A stretch of DNA of 64,000 nt, from assembly GCA_020744425.1 (NCBI GenBank), contig JAGMUV010000007.1:1488001-1552000 (forward strand), in the 5' to 3' direction. This document shows positions 1 to 11,624 of the stretch, one piece after another. The notes under the pieces were generated by a model. That model did not search any database and had not been told where the DNA came from. It worked only from the letters and a program-made list of their open reading frames with translations. This stretch comes from Dactylonectria macrodidyma. Lineage: Eukaryota > Ascomycota > Sordariomycetes > Hypocreales > Nectriaceae. A program made the translations under genes and the position numbers. Every line of letters begins with the position of its first letter. Position 1 is the stretch's first letter.

Positions 1-1208
1 CTCCCAAGTCGCTTCCTTTGGCCTGGACTGGTGCTGGTGCTGTTCTCCGATGCTCCTTTCCGGCCCTCCGAACATCCATTCCCACGACATCTCTCTCTGC
101 TTCTCGCACACGTCTCGTCGCATCACTTCCTTCTGAAGAGGCAATGACGCACCGATTGCCTGGAAGCCCGTGAGTGTCGAGGTTGGATTGCAGCGCTAAA
201 ACCTCCGCGCCTTTCTCTTGGTGAGTTACTCGGACCAGGGCGTAGACCGTGATGCCTCTGGCGTGGTCACCAGCCCTCTCTCTTTTGCTGTCGCTGCATG
301 TCATTCCCCTATTCTTAGGGTCTGCGCATTGCAGTCCCGTATGTCTAGGTGATGTAAGGCTGACATTGTTCAGTTTGCGAACTTGCGTGTGTGATTTATA
401 TATCTATTTCTTGGACAGATATCTACCCAGGTAGCTTTCCTTCATATGTCCTGTTGAGCGAAGGACGACCCAACCGTCAGGATCTTTGGATCCCACTTAC
501 ACGATCACGATCAAACGCGCCTTCAACACGACACGCCCTACCTTAACAGTCTCGAATCGACGGTAGACCCCGCACGGCCGACCCATTGAGCGCATTGACT
601 TGCCCACGATCTCGTCCATCACCAGCCTCGTCTCTTTTCTTAGCCCACGTCTCAGAAACGGGAATTTCTGACTATATATACCATTCTCTCCAAGGTATGC
701 GGTGCCAGACTTGAATCACCCCACGAAATCGAGAAGCCCTTGAGTGATCGGCGGTTCTGGGCCACGATTGACGCTGACTCGGACGTGTGTCGCAGGCAGT
801 CTCTGGTTTGAATTCAAGCGCCTTGTCCAGTAATTTTGCTTGTAAGACCACCCTCAACTCTGCCTCGTATCCATTGGATCATCAATCTCAAGGCATCCTT
901 GTGTATATTGGTCACGTTGCTTTGGCAGGATGCTGACTTTGGGGCGGGGAATAGTGCTTCATTGACATCACATCATTTCAACGGGAAACGTTTTCTGTCA
1001 GTTCCGGTTTTGTCGTCATACATGTACAGGGGCTCCCGTGGTTGCATATATCCCCCCATTGCTTCGTACAACGTGGCTTGGCCTGAAACTGCAAAGCTCT
1101 GTCAGTTGAACCAGGCCGGACATTTCATGCCACACTCCGTTATCGACAGTTCGTTTGCGTTGACGACTGTCATTGATTCTTGAGCAAAAAAAAGCATCAT
1201 CCGTCAAG
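1..1208. other. upstream region and probable 5' leader of the ApsA/Num1 gene
   Basis: I find no convincing gene here. The short open frames are not supported by any recognisable domain or splice pattern. The part nearest position 1209 is pyrimidine-rich and is probably promoter and transcribed leader of the PH-domain protein gene that follows. A leader intron is possible but I could not define one. Confidence 0.5.
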
Positions 1209-4200
1209 ATGGGTGCCTGGGAGACGGATGATGAGTACCTCAGCGGTCCGGCAGCGACGTCACTGCCAACGCCACAGGACACGCCATACCGAACCCCATC
1301 TAGAACCTCGAGAAGATCCCGACGCTCCGTTACGCCGCCAGGCAAGGGTAACTCGCCGCCCCCAATGCCGAGCGAAAAGGGCTCCAAAAGATCCTCGAGG
1401 GACATCACCACAGATGAGACTATCAGCATCTTGGATCCTCGGCGATTCACACCCACGTTGCATGCCAACTTGGTATCGGAGATTTTAAACCTTCGCAGAG
1501 ACCAAGAAGAGAAGCTTCGTCAGATTGAGACGTTGGAAACATCCCTTCAGACAACAAGGGAAGAGAGAGAAACGCTGCAAGAGAACCTGGTGAATACGGG
1601 CAAAGAGAGTCGGTCTTTGAAGCGACAACTCTCTCTCTTGGAAGGGGGGACCTCATCAGCCTTGGGCGAGTTGGCTCGGGAAAGGGACGATGCCGTTGAA
1701 TCGATAGCCGATGTCAGAAAGCGACTTGACGCTGCACAGAAGAAGATCCGAACCCAAGAGGAAGATTCCCAGAGAGTCCATGATCTACTAGCGCAGGAAA
1801 AGGACGAATGGGAAGAGGAGAAACGGAAGTATGAGCGCAAGATTCATGTTGCTGAGAGTCGCCTCAAGCTCGTACTGGATGAAGTGGCTGCGTTTCAAGC
1901 AGCCCAGGCTCAGAATGCTGCGGCTGGTCATGAGAGCGAGGTCGAAGAGAGTGGCCGGGAAAACGATGCGGCAAGCGTTAGGACGATGAGTATGACCAAC
2001 AGCGTTCGCTTTTCCTTCATGACCGGGCCAGGATCTATGAAGCCCAACGGCTATTCGCTCGCGGACGAGCTCAACTTCGACGACGAAGATGAACAAAGCG
2101 ATTTTGATGGCCGCGAAAGCGCTCTATCTCACCACAACCCTTACGCCCATGGCCGCAACATGAGCCGGGACAGTCTCATTAACCGACTGCATCGACGCAA
2201 TCAGAGCTTGGAAAGCCTCAAGCGATCAGGAAGCGTAGTGAGGAACAGACTGTTCATGAACCAATCGGTCTTGGAAGCTCTTGAAGGTGAAGATGAGGAA
2301 GCCGAGCCTGTTGCGCCGAAGTCCACCTATACCGACACCGGAATCCAGTTCTCTCCACCCCCATCGCCTAAGATGCCAGTCTCGAAGCCAATGACGCCTG
2401 AGCCGTCACTGTCTCGTGCAAAGTCGCCCGAGATTGACTACTCACCACGTGGAGATGGGGAGATCGAAGCAAACCAGCGCCGCAAGCGTGTCCACGTCGC
2501 CCGACCATTGACGATCGAGCCTGTGATTCCCCGCAAGCTCATGGTTTCCACTTCTTCGCAGACAATCGAGGAACCTCCTCTGACGCCGCCCAAGACGCCG
2601 AAGTCTCCCGTTCGACCACCACCGCCACCACCACCACCGCCGCCGCCTCCTCCCAAGGCTAAGGAGCCGGTCATGGTAACATCTTCGATGCAGACCGACC
2701 CTCCCTCTCCTCCTGCAACCCGTTTCGTATTCCCTCCGATGCCCCCATCTCCGCCGCCGATGATCCCCAGCATTAGCGTACACCCCCCAACAAGCCGTCC
2801 TGCCACCCCACGGGAGCCTCGACTGCCTCAGTATTTCAAGGACTTTGGCTGTCAAGTCAACCTGTCATCTCCTATTTCCACTTCTGAAGCCGCCGTTCAG
2901 ACGGAGGGAATCCAGACCGATAAGCGTCTCGCTTTACTTCCACCGCATCTTCAACCTTCTACAATTACATCGCGACCATCATCTCCCAACCCGCCATCAA
3001 CCTTTGAGCCACCGAAGAACTTCACTCCTGTGCCTGGTAATGTACCACCACGCAACCCACGTCGATTGGCGAATAAGCGGGACACAGGTGAGATCCCGTC
3101 CTCCCCCATCTCACTTGCCGACTCCGACATGACGCATGATGCGTATCCTGGGAACAACGACGATGGTCCGCTTTCCAGTCAGAAGGCCCCAATGCGACGG
3201 CCCCATCGCTTCAGCAGCCTCTTTGCTGGGTTTGATGGCGGTAGCTCTGATGAGGGTGACGAGTTTGGAGATCTTGACATGAGCGACTCGGAGTATCGCA
3301 CCGCTCTCTCTGCACCCAGGCCCAAGTCGATCACAGGCCGACCAGGCAAGCGCAGCTCCACTGGCACCACAACGACCAATGGTACCATCCCAACTTCTCC
3401 CGAACAGGTCACAATGCGACAGGTTTCTCGCGGTTCGATGAAGCCATTTGCGAACGAGCTTTACAACTTCTTCTCAAGCGACAAGGATGCCTCTCACAGA
3501 ACCTCTGTTTCCGGAAAGTCTGGCCGAGCTTTCGAGAAGAGCCCCGCGGCAATGTCATCAAACCGAGCGAGCGTTATGCGCAAGGCGGCGATGATTCAGA
3601 ACGGCATTGCTAGCCAACAAGGCCGATCGAGAAGCCCCAGTCTCCAGGATCCCAAGAACCCGCCCTTTCCAATCCCCACGCGAGCTAGCTCGAGGAAGCT
3701 TCCCTTGAGTTCTAGCGCTCCAAGTGATGGACAGAGGAGCCCGACTCGAGGAGAGAATTTCATGCGCCGAGGAACGGGTCGCAGCCACTACCGGGCAGGC
3801 AGTATCAGAAAGGTTCGCTCTGCGGCCGCCCTCCCTCGCACCCAGCGACGCCATAGACAGGGCAGCCGATCCCCGCCACCCTTGTCGCCGTCTACCGAAG
3901 CGCCTGAAAGCCCCAGACTCCCTCCCCTACCAAGGAACGACATCACCACCCCTCGCAGCCGTGTTCGGGGCAGTGATCAGTTCCGTCACCAGCACCAACT
4001 GTCGGTTACCACGGCCAACACAGTCATCACAGACAACACAGGCGTTACAGATAACACAATGAGCAGCGATCCTCCTTTTGTGAGCAACGGAGCTCAAAGC
4101 AACAGTGTGGTGGATGCGATTGCGCAGACCATGGTCGGAGAGTGGATGTTTAAGTATGTTCGCAGACGCAAGTCGTTTGGAGTGCCCGAGAGCAACAGTA

Positions 4201-5390
4201 AGGATGAGAACAGCAACGACCGCCATAAGAGATGGGTCTGGCTCGCGCCGTATGAAAGAGCCATCCTATGGAGCAGCAAGCAGCCGTCGTCCGGCAGTGC
4301 CCTGATGGGTAAGACGGGCAGAAAACGTAAGTGGTTCGCCCTCGCCCATCCGTTACTTCGATCGCTAACCAAATCAGTCACGATTCAATCTGTGCTTGAT
4401 GTTAAAGATGACAATGCCGCCCCCAAGGGCTCGCCTCCACTGTTTAACCGGTCGATTTTGATTCTTACTCCGCAGAGAGCCTTGAAGTTTACAGCAACTA
4501 CCGCGGATAGACATTACATCTGGTTGACGGCCTTGTCGTTCTTAGCACACTCCTCGCAGGCCGTCCCTGAGATCGTCTCAGCCCCGCCACCGGACCAACC
4601 GATGCCGTTGCCCGATTTTGATATCCCTCGAACAAAATTGAAGCGATCCGGCATCAGAGACTCTATCCGACTGGCCAAGGGACGTACACACGTCCCCAAA
4701 CCCAAGACACCAAGCGTTCCGAGCATACCCAGTGCGCCTTCGTCACAGATGGGTGACATGATTCCCTTCCCTCTCACAGAGTCAGTCGGGAACATCTCGA
4801 GTAACCACTCGAGAGAGGATTCGGCTGACGCTGCTGAACCCCCATTCATCCCCCGTTTCCACGATCGAAACAACCCTGCCATGGCTCATGGTAGAAAGCG
4901 AAGCAACACAGGAGGACACGTACCCCCTCCACTTTCTTTCCGTGGTTTCTCTGGCCCTGCTGGGGGGGTTCACCATGCCCCTACCAGCAGCACAACCGGG
5001 GCTAGCATCAACACTGCCGGGTCATCGGATATCTATCAGTCCCAAGGTTCGAGCACAGGGACATGGCCCGTTAGCCAAGCCGTGTCTCAAAGGACATCAG
5101 AGGCCTCCTCACGCCCCAGCAACTTCTTCGACGCCATCGGGACAGTACGAATGGAGGCATTCATTAGCCCCCTAGCCCCAAATGGATTCGGTGACTACCC
5201 CGATGAACAGGACGAGTTCCGACACGAGTTCAGGAGACGCAGCAAGGAGCTCCGGCGAAGACAGAGCCGAAGTCGACACAGGGACAGCTACAGTTATCGG
5301 GGCACCCGTGCCAATGATGATTACTACCATGGGAGTCGAACAGCGGGCGAGGAAGACTTCTTCCGGGACGACCCATTTAAGGGGTTCTAG
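1209..5390 (+). CDS. apsA: PH-domain cortical anchor protein, ApsA/Num1 type
   Basis: Two exons, 1209-4326 and 4378-5390, give 1376 residues. The 51-bp intron (GTAAGT donor, GCTAACC branch, CAG acceptor) is a multiple of three without a stop, so it is easily missed. Splicing replaces 17 odd residues and restores the family-like run RKLTIQSVLDVKDDN. Seen: a coiled coil at about residues 83-235, long disordered Ser/Pro/Thr-rich stretches, a polyproline run near residues 470-485, and a PH domain at about 968-1105 that starts GEWMFKYVRRRKSFG. Known for the family: Num1/Mcp5/ApsA sit at the plasma membrane through the PH domain and anchor dynein, so they control nuclear positioning. The start was placed at 1209 (context AAGATGG), 12 codons inside the longest open frame, because the upstream residues look like leader. 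It is shorter than A. nidulans ApsA. The family call is firm; the dynein role is inferred by family. Confidence 0.85.
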   Translation: MGAWETDDEYLSGPAATSLPTPQDTPYRTPSRTSRRSRRSVTPPGKGNSPPPMPSEKGSKRSSRDITTDETISILDPRRFTPTLHANLVSEILNLRRDQEEKLRQIETLETSLQTTREERETLQENLVNTGKESRSLKRQLSLLEGGTSSALGELARERDDAVESIADVRKRLDAAQKKIRTQEEDSQRVHDLLAQEKDEWEEEKRKYERKIHVAESRLKLVLDEVAAFQAAQAQNAAAGHESEVEESGRENDAASVRTMSMTNSVRFSFMTGPGSMKPNGYSLADELNFDDEDEQSDFDGRESALSHHNPYAHGRNMSRDSLINRLHRRNQSLESLKRSGSVVRNRLFMNQSVLEALEGEDEEAEPVAPKSTYTDTGIQFSPPPSPKMPVSKPMTPEPSLSRAKSPEIDYSPRGDGEIEANQRRKRVHVARPLTIEPVIPRKLMVSTSSQTIEEPPLTPPKTPKSPVRPPPPPPPPPPPPPKAKEPVMVTSSMQTDPPSPPATRFVFPPMPPSPPPMIPSISVHPPTSRPATPREPRLPQYFKDFGCQVNLSSPISTSEAAVQTEGIQTDKRLALLPPHLQPSTITSRPSSPNPPSTFEPPKNFTPVPGNVPPRNPRRLANKRDTGEIPSSPISLADSDMTHDAYPGNNDDGPLSSQKAPMRRPHRFSSLFAGFDGGSSDEGDEFGDLDMSDSEYRTALSAPRPKSITGRPGKRSSTGTTTTNGTIPTSPEQVTMRQVSRGSMKPFANELYNFFSSDKDASHRTSVSGKSGRAFEKSPAAMSSNRASVMRKAAMIQNGIASQQGRSRSPSLQDPKNPPFPIPTRASSRKLPLSSSAPSDGQRSPTRGENFMRRGTGRSHYRAGSIRKVRSAAALPRTQRRHRQGSRSPPPLSPSTEAPESPRLPPLPRNDITTPRSRVRGSDQFRHQHQLSVTTANTVITDNTGVTDNTMSSDPPFVSNGAQSNSVVDAIAQTMVGEWMFKYVRRRKSFGVPESNSKDENSNDRHKRWVWLAPYERAILWSSKQPSSGSALMGKTGRKRKWFALAHPLLRSLTKSVTIQSVLDVKDDNAAPKGSPPLFNRSILILTPQRALKFTATTADRHYIWLTALSFLAHSSQAVPEIVSAPPPDQPMPLPDFDIPRTKLKRSGIRDSIRLAKGRTHVPKPKTPSVPSIPSAPSSQMGDMIPFPLTESVGNISSNHSREDSADAAEPPFIPRFHDRNNPAMAHGRKRSNTGGHVPPPLSFRGFSGPAGGVHHAPTSSTTGASINTAGSSDIYQSQGSSTGTWPVSQAVSQRTSEASSRPSNFFDAIGTVRMEAFISPLAPNGFGDYPDEQDEFRHEFRRRSKELRRRQSRSRHRDSYSYRGTRANDDYYHGSRTAGEEDFFRDDPFKGF

Positions 5391-6276
5391 CTTGTGAGCT
5401 ACGCCACACGTGTCTTTTAGTGCATTTCTTTGAATCGTTTTGAGAAGTTGGAGCAAGGAAAACTATATACCCTTTTCTGTAAATTATTTTGGGACTGGTT
5501 TTTGTCTACATTGACTTTCGGGTTGGCCCAATGACAATGGTGTCATGGGCGCGGTGCTTGGGCGTTTTTGGTTTTGTTTTTCAGCTTATCGAACAGGAAA
5601 AGAAGAATGAACAGCACTCCAGAGATGCGAGTCTTGGAATGGAAGGAACCGTCATGGATGACGGCAGCTAGCTGTTGGAGGATGGAGGATGGAGGATGGA
5701 GGGAAATATAGCCAAACCAAATATTTGGCTACAATTGATGGAAAACAGTGCTTTTCTGACACTCAAACTAAGCATCACGGGGTTCTACCCGTCTCTTGGC
5801 TCTGACCCAATCTCCTTAGTTAAATAGCTGTAGATAGGAAAACAAATGAAACTCACTCCCAATAAAGGGGGCCGTTGCTCAAGCTATTGTATGGTCATGA
5901 TGCCTGTGAAGCTACAGGAAAGAGAAATAGTAAGACTTATGAGGCCACTTTGCCGCCGCTCACAGCTTGTTGAAGTCATTTAGATGGGTGAAGTTGTACT
6001 TATTGGCAATTAGTCTACCCGTGTAGCTCACTTGCGGGATGACGGACGCCGAGATTCGATACCCCGCCAATTCTCGGCACGCCGATGAATTTTCCCACCT
6101 CGCTCGCTACGAGGCGCGTACCTACGGAATCAACCCCGCCATCTGCTCTCTACATCATATAACCATCCTTCTCTCAACACCAATCGCCTCAAGATTTAGC
6201 TAACCAAGCACGTCTTTTTTTGCTCACTCTCACCCTTTTCTTTCCCCTTTCCCTCTCTACTACCTAACCCGCGCCC
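5391..6276. other. intergenic: 3' end of apsA, promoter of otu2
   Basis: No gene seen. It holds a short 7-bp tandem repeat at 5677-5703 and a moderately AT-rich stretch around 5700-5960. The last 150 bases before 6277 are pyrimidine-rich and are the likely leader of the OTU protein gene. Confidence 0.6.
5677..5703. repeat. 7-bp tandem repeat (GGAGGAT)
   Basis: The unit GGAGGAT occurs three times in a row followed by a partial fourth copy. It lies in the 3' flank of the ApsA/Num1 gene and has no coding meaning that I can see. Confidence 0.85.
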
Positions 6277-7212
6277 ATGGACCCCGCGGAGACGCTTGAG
6301 CAGCTCCAAGCCCGCCACCGGCGCGAGCTCAAGGACCTGCAAGGCCGGGTGATGGGCAAGAAGAAGAACGCGACCAAAAAGACGCGCAAAGGCGTCAACG
6401 ACGAGTGCGCCCAGATGGAGCGCGAGGTCCGCGATCGACACGCCGCCGAAGTCGCCGCACTGGCCGGCGATGCCAACGACGACGAGGAAGAGAATGCGGC
6501 CGATTCGCAGCTGGCAGAGGACACGGACGAAGACAAGCTCTCTAGAGCGACGGAGAGCCTCGCCGTGTCCAAGGAGGCGCCGATGCCCGCTATCACCGAG
6601 AACCAACAACAAGAGCAGCAACAGCAGCAGCAGCAGCCCGGCAAGAAGCGCAACCGCCAAAAGGAGCGACTTGCCCGTCGTGCCGCAGAGCAGGAAGCCG
6701 CCGCGGAGCGAGCCGAGGAGGAGGCGGCCAACATGACGGACCACCGGGCGCGCGAGAGCGAGTTTATGAAGAAGACGTTTGAAACCCATGGCCTTGTACA
6801 AAAGGACATCATGCCTGACGGCCATTGCCTGTTCTCTGCCATTGCCGACCAGCTGGACCAGAACGACATTCCTCTCGGAGGCGACGTCTCCAGCGAGCCG
6901 GCCTACAAGAAGGTGCGTCGCGCGGCGGCGAATTTCATGCTGGAGCACAAGGACGACTTCACACCATTCCTGGAAGAGGACTTGGAGGCTTATACTCGCA
7001 AGATACAAGGCACAGCCGAGTGGGGTGGCCAACTAGAGCTCATGGCCCTGGCGCGGCAGTACAAGGCCGAGATCCGTGTTGTACAGGACGGACGGATGGA
7101 GCGTATCGGCGAGGACGAGGGTGCTGCGTCGGGAAAGATACTCTGGCTGGCCTACTACAGACATGGATATGGGCTAGGGGAGCACTACAACTCACTCCGC
7201 AAGGCGCCATGA
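6277..7212 (+). CDS. otu2: OTU-domain cysteine protease (deubiquitinase), Otu2/OTUD6 type
   Basis: Single exon, 311 residues. The N-terminal half (about 1-165) is charged and probably helical, with a polyglutamine tract near residues 109-120, as in Otu2/OTUD6B. The OTU domain follows, from about residue 168 to the C-terminus. The catalytic cysteine is C184 in the motif MPDGHCLFSAI, with D181 just before it. The general-base histidine is H303 in GEHYNSLR, followed two residues on by N305, so the triad looks intact. Known for the family: it cleaves ubiquitin chains, and yeast Otu2 acts on monoubiquitinated ribosomal protein eS7. The role here is inferred from domain order. It is convergent with the methyltransferase gene; the two stop codons are only about 130 bp apart, so the 3' UTRs probably overlap. 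Confidence 0.92.
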   Translation: MDPAETLEQLQARHRRELKDLQGRVMGKKKNATKKTRKGVNDECAQMEREVRDRHAAEVAALAGDANDDEEENAADSQLAEDTDEDKLSRATESLAVSKEAPMPAITENQQQEQQQQQQQPGKKRNRQKERLARRAAEQEAAAERAEEEAANMTDHRARESEFMKKTFETHGLVQKDIMPDGHCLFSAIADQLDQNDIPLGGDVSSEPAYKKVRRAAANFMLEHKDDFTPFLEEDLEAYTRKIQGTAEWGGQLELMALARQYKAEIRVVQDGRMERIGEDEGAASGKILWLAYYRHGYGLGEHYNSLRKAP

Positions 7213-7339
7213 GGAAGACAAGATGATAAAAAAAGGACTCTTTACTTTTATATATGCTTTTGAAGATCATGTACGGTGGTCGTTTGGTATCAGAGATGAG
7301 GAGAGCAAGGCAGAAAAAGTAGGGGGACAGGGCACCAGG

Positions 7340-8265
7340 CTACCGACTCCACACAGAGATGAAGTCGAGGACAGCTCCATCTTTGCCAATGCCATCGGCA
7401 TGTGTTCGCAGAGGTTTGATGAGGCTCAGTCGGTGTAGGTCGTCGGAGCGAGGCTTCGGACTGGGAGTCTCGTCAACAGTACCGTCGGGGTGGTATGCAA
7501 TATCCTCTCCTGGAGCCGACAAAAGGGCCTCGTATAGCTCCGGAGAGACACCCCAAGGAGGCCCTGGCTCTGACATCGGCTTAGCCGTAGGGAACTCGAG
7601 GCAGACAAGACGACCGTCCGAAATCAGGAGTTCCGACATTCGCAGAGACCATCGAGGCCTGGCCTCACGAGGTAGGGCACATAAGAACTGGAAAGTCAGT
7701 CGGCGTGTCTGTGCATGGCAGCCATGAAGATGCATGCTACATGAGAAAACGAAGGAGTGGGAAAACGGGGCATTACCGTATAGTCGTAGATGAAGTCAAA
7801 CTTGGGTGTAGCTCCAAGGCCCGCGGTCCAGTCTTGGCTGAAGAAATCGCCTGTTACCCAGTGGACGCTACCTTTTTCTAGACCGTTGATAGGCTTATAT
7901 AACCCTTCCGCCTCAGCCTTCTTTTGGTTCTTGATGGCCTGCTCCTTGGCAGTCGAACTGAAGTCGAGTCCCCAAACATCGTAACCCCAGCAGCTGAGGA
8001 GGAGGACATCGTGGCCGCGGCCGCATCCGGGGACCAGAGCTTTCTTCTTCTCGACGGCACCAGTTGCGTCGCGTAGGGGCAAGCCGCGATGATCGTGGTG
8101 CTGGGACTGAGGCACGAGGTCGGGGCGCTGGGAGAGCAGGTCGTGTAGGGCGAGAGAGGGACCACCGCGATCCCAGGGCGTGCGAGATTCACGCCATGCC
8201 GAGTCCCAGCGGGAGCCGTGTTCGGCGAAGGGAACACCGGCAAAGGTGGCGGAGAGAGTGGCCAT
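7340..8265 (-). CDS. TPMT-family S-adenosylmethionine-dependent (thiol) methyltransferase
   Basis: Two exons on the minus strand, 8265-7777 and 7687-7340, with an 89-bp intron (GTAATG donor, CAG acceptor), give 278 residues. The join restores the family signature YDYTFLCALP across the splice. Seen: W20 and W31 in the N-terminal WxxxWxxxxxPWD-like segment, the SAM-binding glycine loop ALVPGCGRGHDV at residues 76-87, and an acidic residue D101 at the end of the next strand (GLDFS). The C-terminal half contains LRMSELL and LVCLEFP. Known for the family: plant and fungal members methylate thiols, sulfide or halide ions, while animal TPMT methylates thiopurines. The substrate cannot be told from sequence. 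It has no linked biosynthetic genes, so a detoxification role is only a guess. Confidence 0.9.
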
Positions 8266-11200
8266 TGAGGACGAGGGCGAAGAGAGAGAAGGCAGACGAC
8301 GGAGGCGCGCAGCGAGAAGCGGGAAAAAGCAAGAAGAGGAGCAGGCGGAACGAATGATGTCGGTGGTAGTAATGATGTGGGGTGGCGTGGATGAGGTGAT
8401 GTGGGCGGGTTACCGATAGGTAGGATTCTCAAGGTATCTTCCGGATAAGGCAAGATATCGCGGGGTTGGAGGTGGAAAAGGTGAGAGAGCTGGAAGAGTT
8501 GGAAGAGCTGGAAGATCTGTGATGGCGAGGGAAGCGAAGAGATCAAAAGGTCGGATGGTGGGGCGTGGTGATGGATTGCAATGGATTGCGATGGATGACG
8601 GCGAGAGCGAGCTAGACGGTTAGGAACAAGCAACAGCCAAACGACGCACACGTATATCCAAAGACTTGGACGGAGCAATGGGTGAATCCGGGGATGCCTA
8701 GCAGCGAATTGGCGGATTGGCGGATTGGCGGGGCAAGGTGAGGGGCATGGTGAGCGAAATTGGGGAAAGCGAGCAGACTTCATGGGATGAAAGCGACACC
8801 GAGCCGAGGGGAAACGGGCGAGAGTGGATAGTGACAGCCTACTGGTCGCGTGCGATTGTGCTGTTCCGAACAATGACGAACTGGAGCCGTCAAGCCGGAA
8901 ACAACTACCGCTCCATCCCAGCCGTCACGGACGGCCGGAATTGTAATGCCAGCTGGAGAAATCCAACGGGTGGTTGTTAGTGGCAAGGAGCTGGAGCCGA
9001 GCCAGCTAGGCCCAGGACTCACTCTCTCTCTCTTTCCCCTATAGACCCCTCTCGAACCTCGTGGAAGCTAGTCGCTCACTAAACACGATAGCCAACTGGT
9101 TTTCGCTGAAGAGGAGCGGCTGGCGGGAGGCGGGAGGCGGGAGGGAACATTGGGGGAGGGGAAGCTCACGTGTAGTGGAGACGGAGAGGGTGTGGAAGGT
9201 GGAGGTTGATAGATATCAGGTATCGGTAGGCATTGTTGGTGCTCTACTCAGATAGGTAGCACCAACCAAAGCTGAACTGAAACCGAACCGGTTACGGGAG
9301 TTGAGGAGAATATGGTCTAAGGTTTGACTGTGATTGGTGCTTCTAATGGGTGTGCACAACATGGCAACCCGTATAGGAGTGCGGATGGGATGACGCAGCC
9401 GGAAGGGGTTTTCCCGTTCCACGCGGGAAGTAGCACCATTTAGTCGACGTCATTGAGTCGTACCTTCCCTCGATCTTTGTGACTGTATTAACCGTTCCAT
9501 TGCGAGGGGGATCTTCGAGGGGGAGGGAACACACCGGCTCTGTCTTGATTTAAGGTAGGTATCACATCTATGACCGAATCACACGTAAACCGCAACGAGA
9601 GGATGTCACACAATCAAGACAATTGAATTAGCAGGCGGTGAAAAAAAGAAAGAAGGAAAGCATTGTTTGCTACCTAAACCCACGGCACGTAATACCGGTA
9701 CATGTGAGTACAAGTTTGTTTCGGCTACTGACCTGCCCTCCCTGGGTTTTCGGATCGTGGGGTGCAACATCGGGGCGTCGTGGGGTCGGTGATTGGTGGG
9801 GGAGAGGAGGGAGGGCGGGCTGATTGAGGGATTGGCTCATTCATTTGGGGGGTTGTTTCCAGGATTCGGACACAGAAACCAGGAGACAATTGCGAATGAA
9901 GAAGAGGGCATGCTGCCTCGGTGCCGGTGGATGGGCGGTGGCATGTTTTCCAAAAAGGAAAGAAAGGGAAGAGTTTCATAGAAAGGGGGTGTCACCCGTA
10001 CAGAGGTTACTCTCTGCCGGTCAGGTTGCGTTGCTACGAGGGCGTGGAGATTGTGAGAGCCGAGACAACTTTCAACCATCCTCAGCTTTACTGCTGCTGT
10101 GCAACCCACCATGATCCGGCTTGGAGGTTGGAGCCAACATTCAATCGATCAGCATCACAAGGTTTCCCGTCCTGCTTGACGCCCCGTGGCCTCTACAAAA
10201 ATCCTTGAAGTTGGTTAATCGTCGATTTCCCCTCGAGAGCACATGTATCGTTCTCTACCGCGCCAGCTTTGAATGTCCCTCGGCCGCTTCTTGAGCACGT
10301 GCCCTCTTGCTATTATCCCGTCGTCTCCTCGCCACTCTAAGCGGGGTACAAGCTCACATCCGAAGTCGCTGAGACGAAAGGGGGAACAAGCTGGTTGGGA
10401 GAAGCAAAGCGAAATAGCGTTTAGGTTGATGCCGTTCTCTCATTCATTGTGAACACCTCGCCAGAGTCTAGAACGTCATGCACGGCACACCATAGGAACA
10501 GAGTTGGGCCGAGGCTGCCAAAGTGCACCACTGCAGCTAATTGCTAAGGAAGTAGCCAAAATGGCAACCTACTATGGAATTAGGAACCAGGCTCACGTCG
10601 TTTCTTTGGCTACTTTGCCTCCTCAATTTGAGTCGAGGGTAATCGGTTTGTCGAGTGCAGGCAATGTGAATGTATGGAGATGATGTATACAAAGTGGTGG
10701 TATCTCAACATATCTAGCTTTTGCCGTAGCATGCCCTGAATTAAACCCAAACCCAGTTCCCCTACCCCTTAGATCCCAGTACCTCTGTACTATTGCAATC
10801 ATCTATGACCGACCATTCCAAATCTTGGTAGCAGAACAATAAAACACCATTGGACGTTTTGATGCCCAACATCCCGTAATGTCTCACATGCGCCAAAACC
10901 CCAAGACCGCTGTCCAACCAGAAAGAAACGAGAAAAAGGAAAAAAGAAATATGCCTGACGCCGTTCACGTCCCGCGCTCTTTCGTCACACTTGTCCTGCA
11001 GGGAAGAAATGATCCCCTCAACCCGAGGGAATTGCTGATCTTAGACACTGGTCCATCGCTGGCTCGCCAATGTCCGGCAACCTCCACCAGTCGAGTTCTC
11101 GTCCACGTCCATCGCTCCATTTTCATCGTCATCGGGCAACGGCCCGGGTTAACGGACCCACCGCCCCCCAAGCCGGCATAATCGCCGGGAGATGGAATAA

Positions 11201-11624
11201 TCGGGCCCGCATCGAACCACCCTTTCCCTTAAGGGGAATGCAACCGGAAAAGCAAAGAATAATCCGAGTCCGACATTGCCGCGGCCGTGGTCGATGCGAG
11301 ATGGTACGTACTCTGCAGCACCGAGTTGCGCCAGGGCCTGCTAGCCGCGCGATACGGGAACGAGAGCGATGGGCGGGAACAGGCCACAGTCGTACGCCAT
11401 GGCTGAGATAGACACGAACGGCGATAGTAGCCCCTGCTAAACCCTCGATGGTCATGTTGGATTGGTCAATTGTCAGATCCAGTCGAGACCCTGAACATTG
11501 GGGTTCGCATTTGATTGGTGGCGGCCGAGGTTGCTGATGCGAGCGATGGATAAGGCCCTGGCGACGGCTTTTTGGCCTAGCCCCCCCAAGTCGTGGCTCG
11601 GTTCAAGTGAGGACGAGACGGGGA
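8266..11624. other. gene-poor intergenic region, 3.3 kb
   Basis: No supported gene on either strand. The open frames present show no domain and no consistent splice pattern. It holds the promoter of the methyltransferase gene (pyrimidine-rich on the minus strand up to about 8600), an 8-bp tandem repeat (GGCGGATT) near 8711-8727, and short purine tracts near 9640-9660 and 10920-10945. Nothing else stands out. Confidence 0.5.

Noticed and set aside
6000..6070. tRNA-like strings (GTAGCTCAC and GAGATTCGATACC-like)
   Set aside because: The T-stem and acceptor arms do not pair and no anticodon stem can be drawn.
6196..7032. Leu-rich 278-codon frame antisense to the OTU gene
   Set aside because: It is the mirror of a GC-rich, repeat-containing coding strand; the sense strand encodes an intact OTU protease.
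7878..8873. 331-codon minus-strand frame overlapping the methyltransferase start
   Set aside because: It is in a different frame from the methyltransferase and is Pro/Ser/Arg low complexity; a shadow over exon 1 and its leader.
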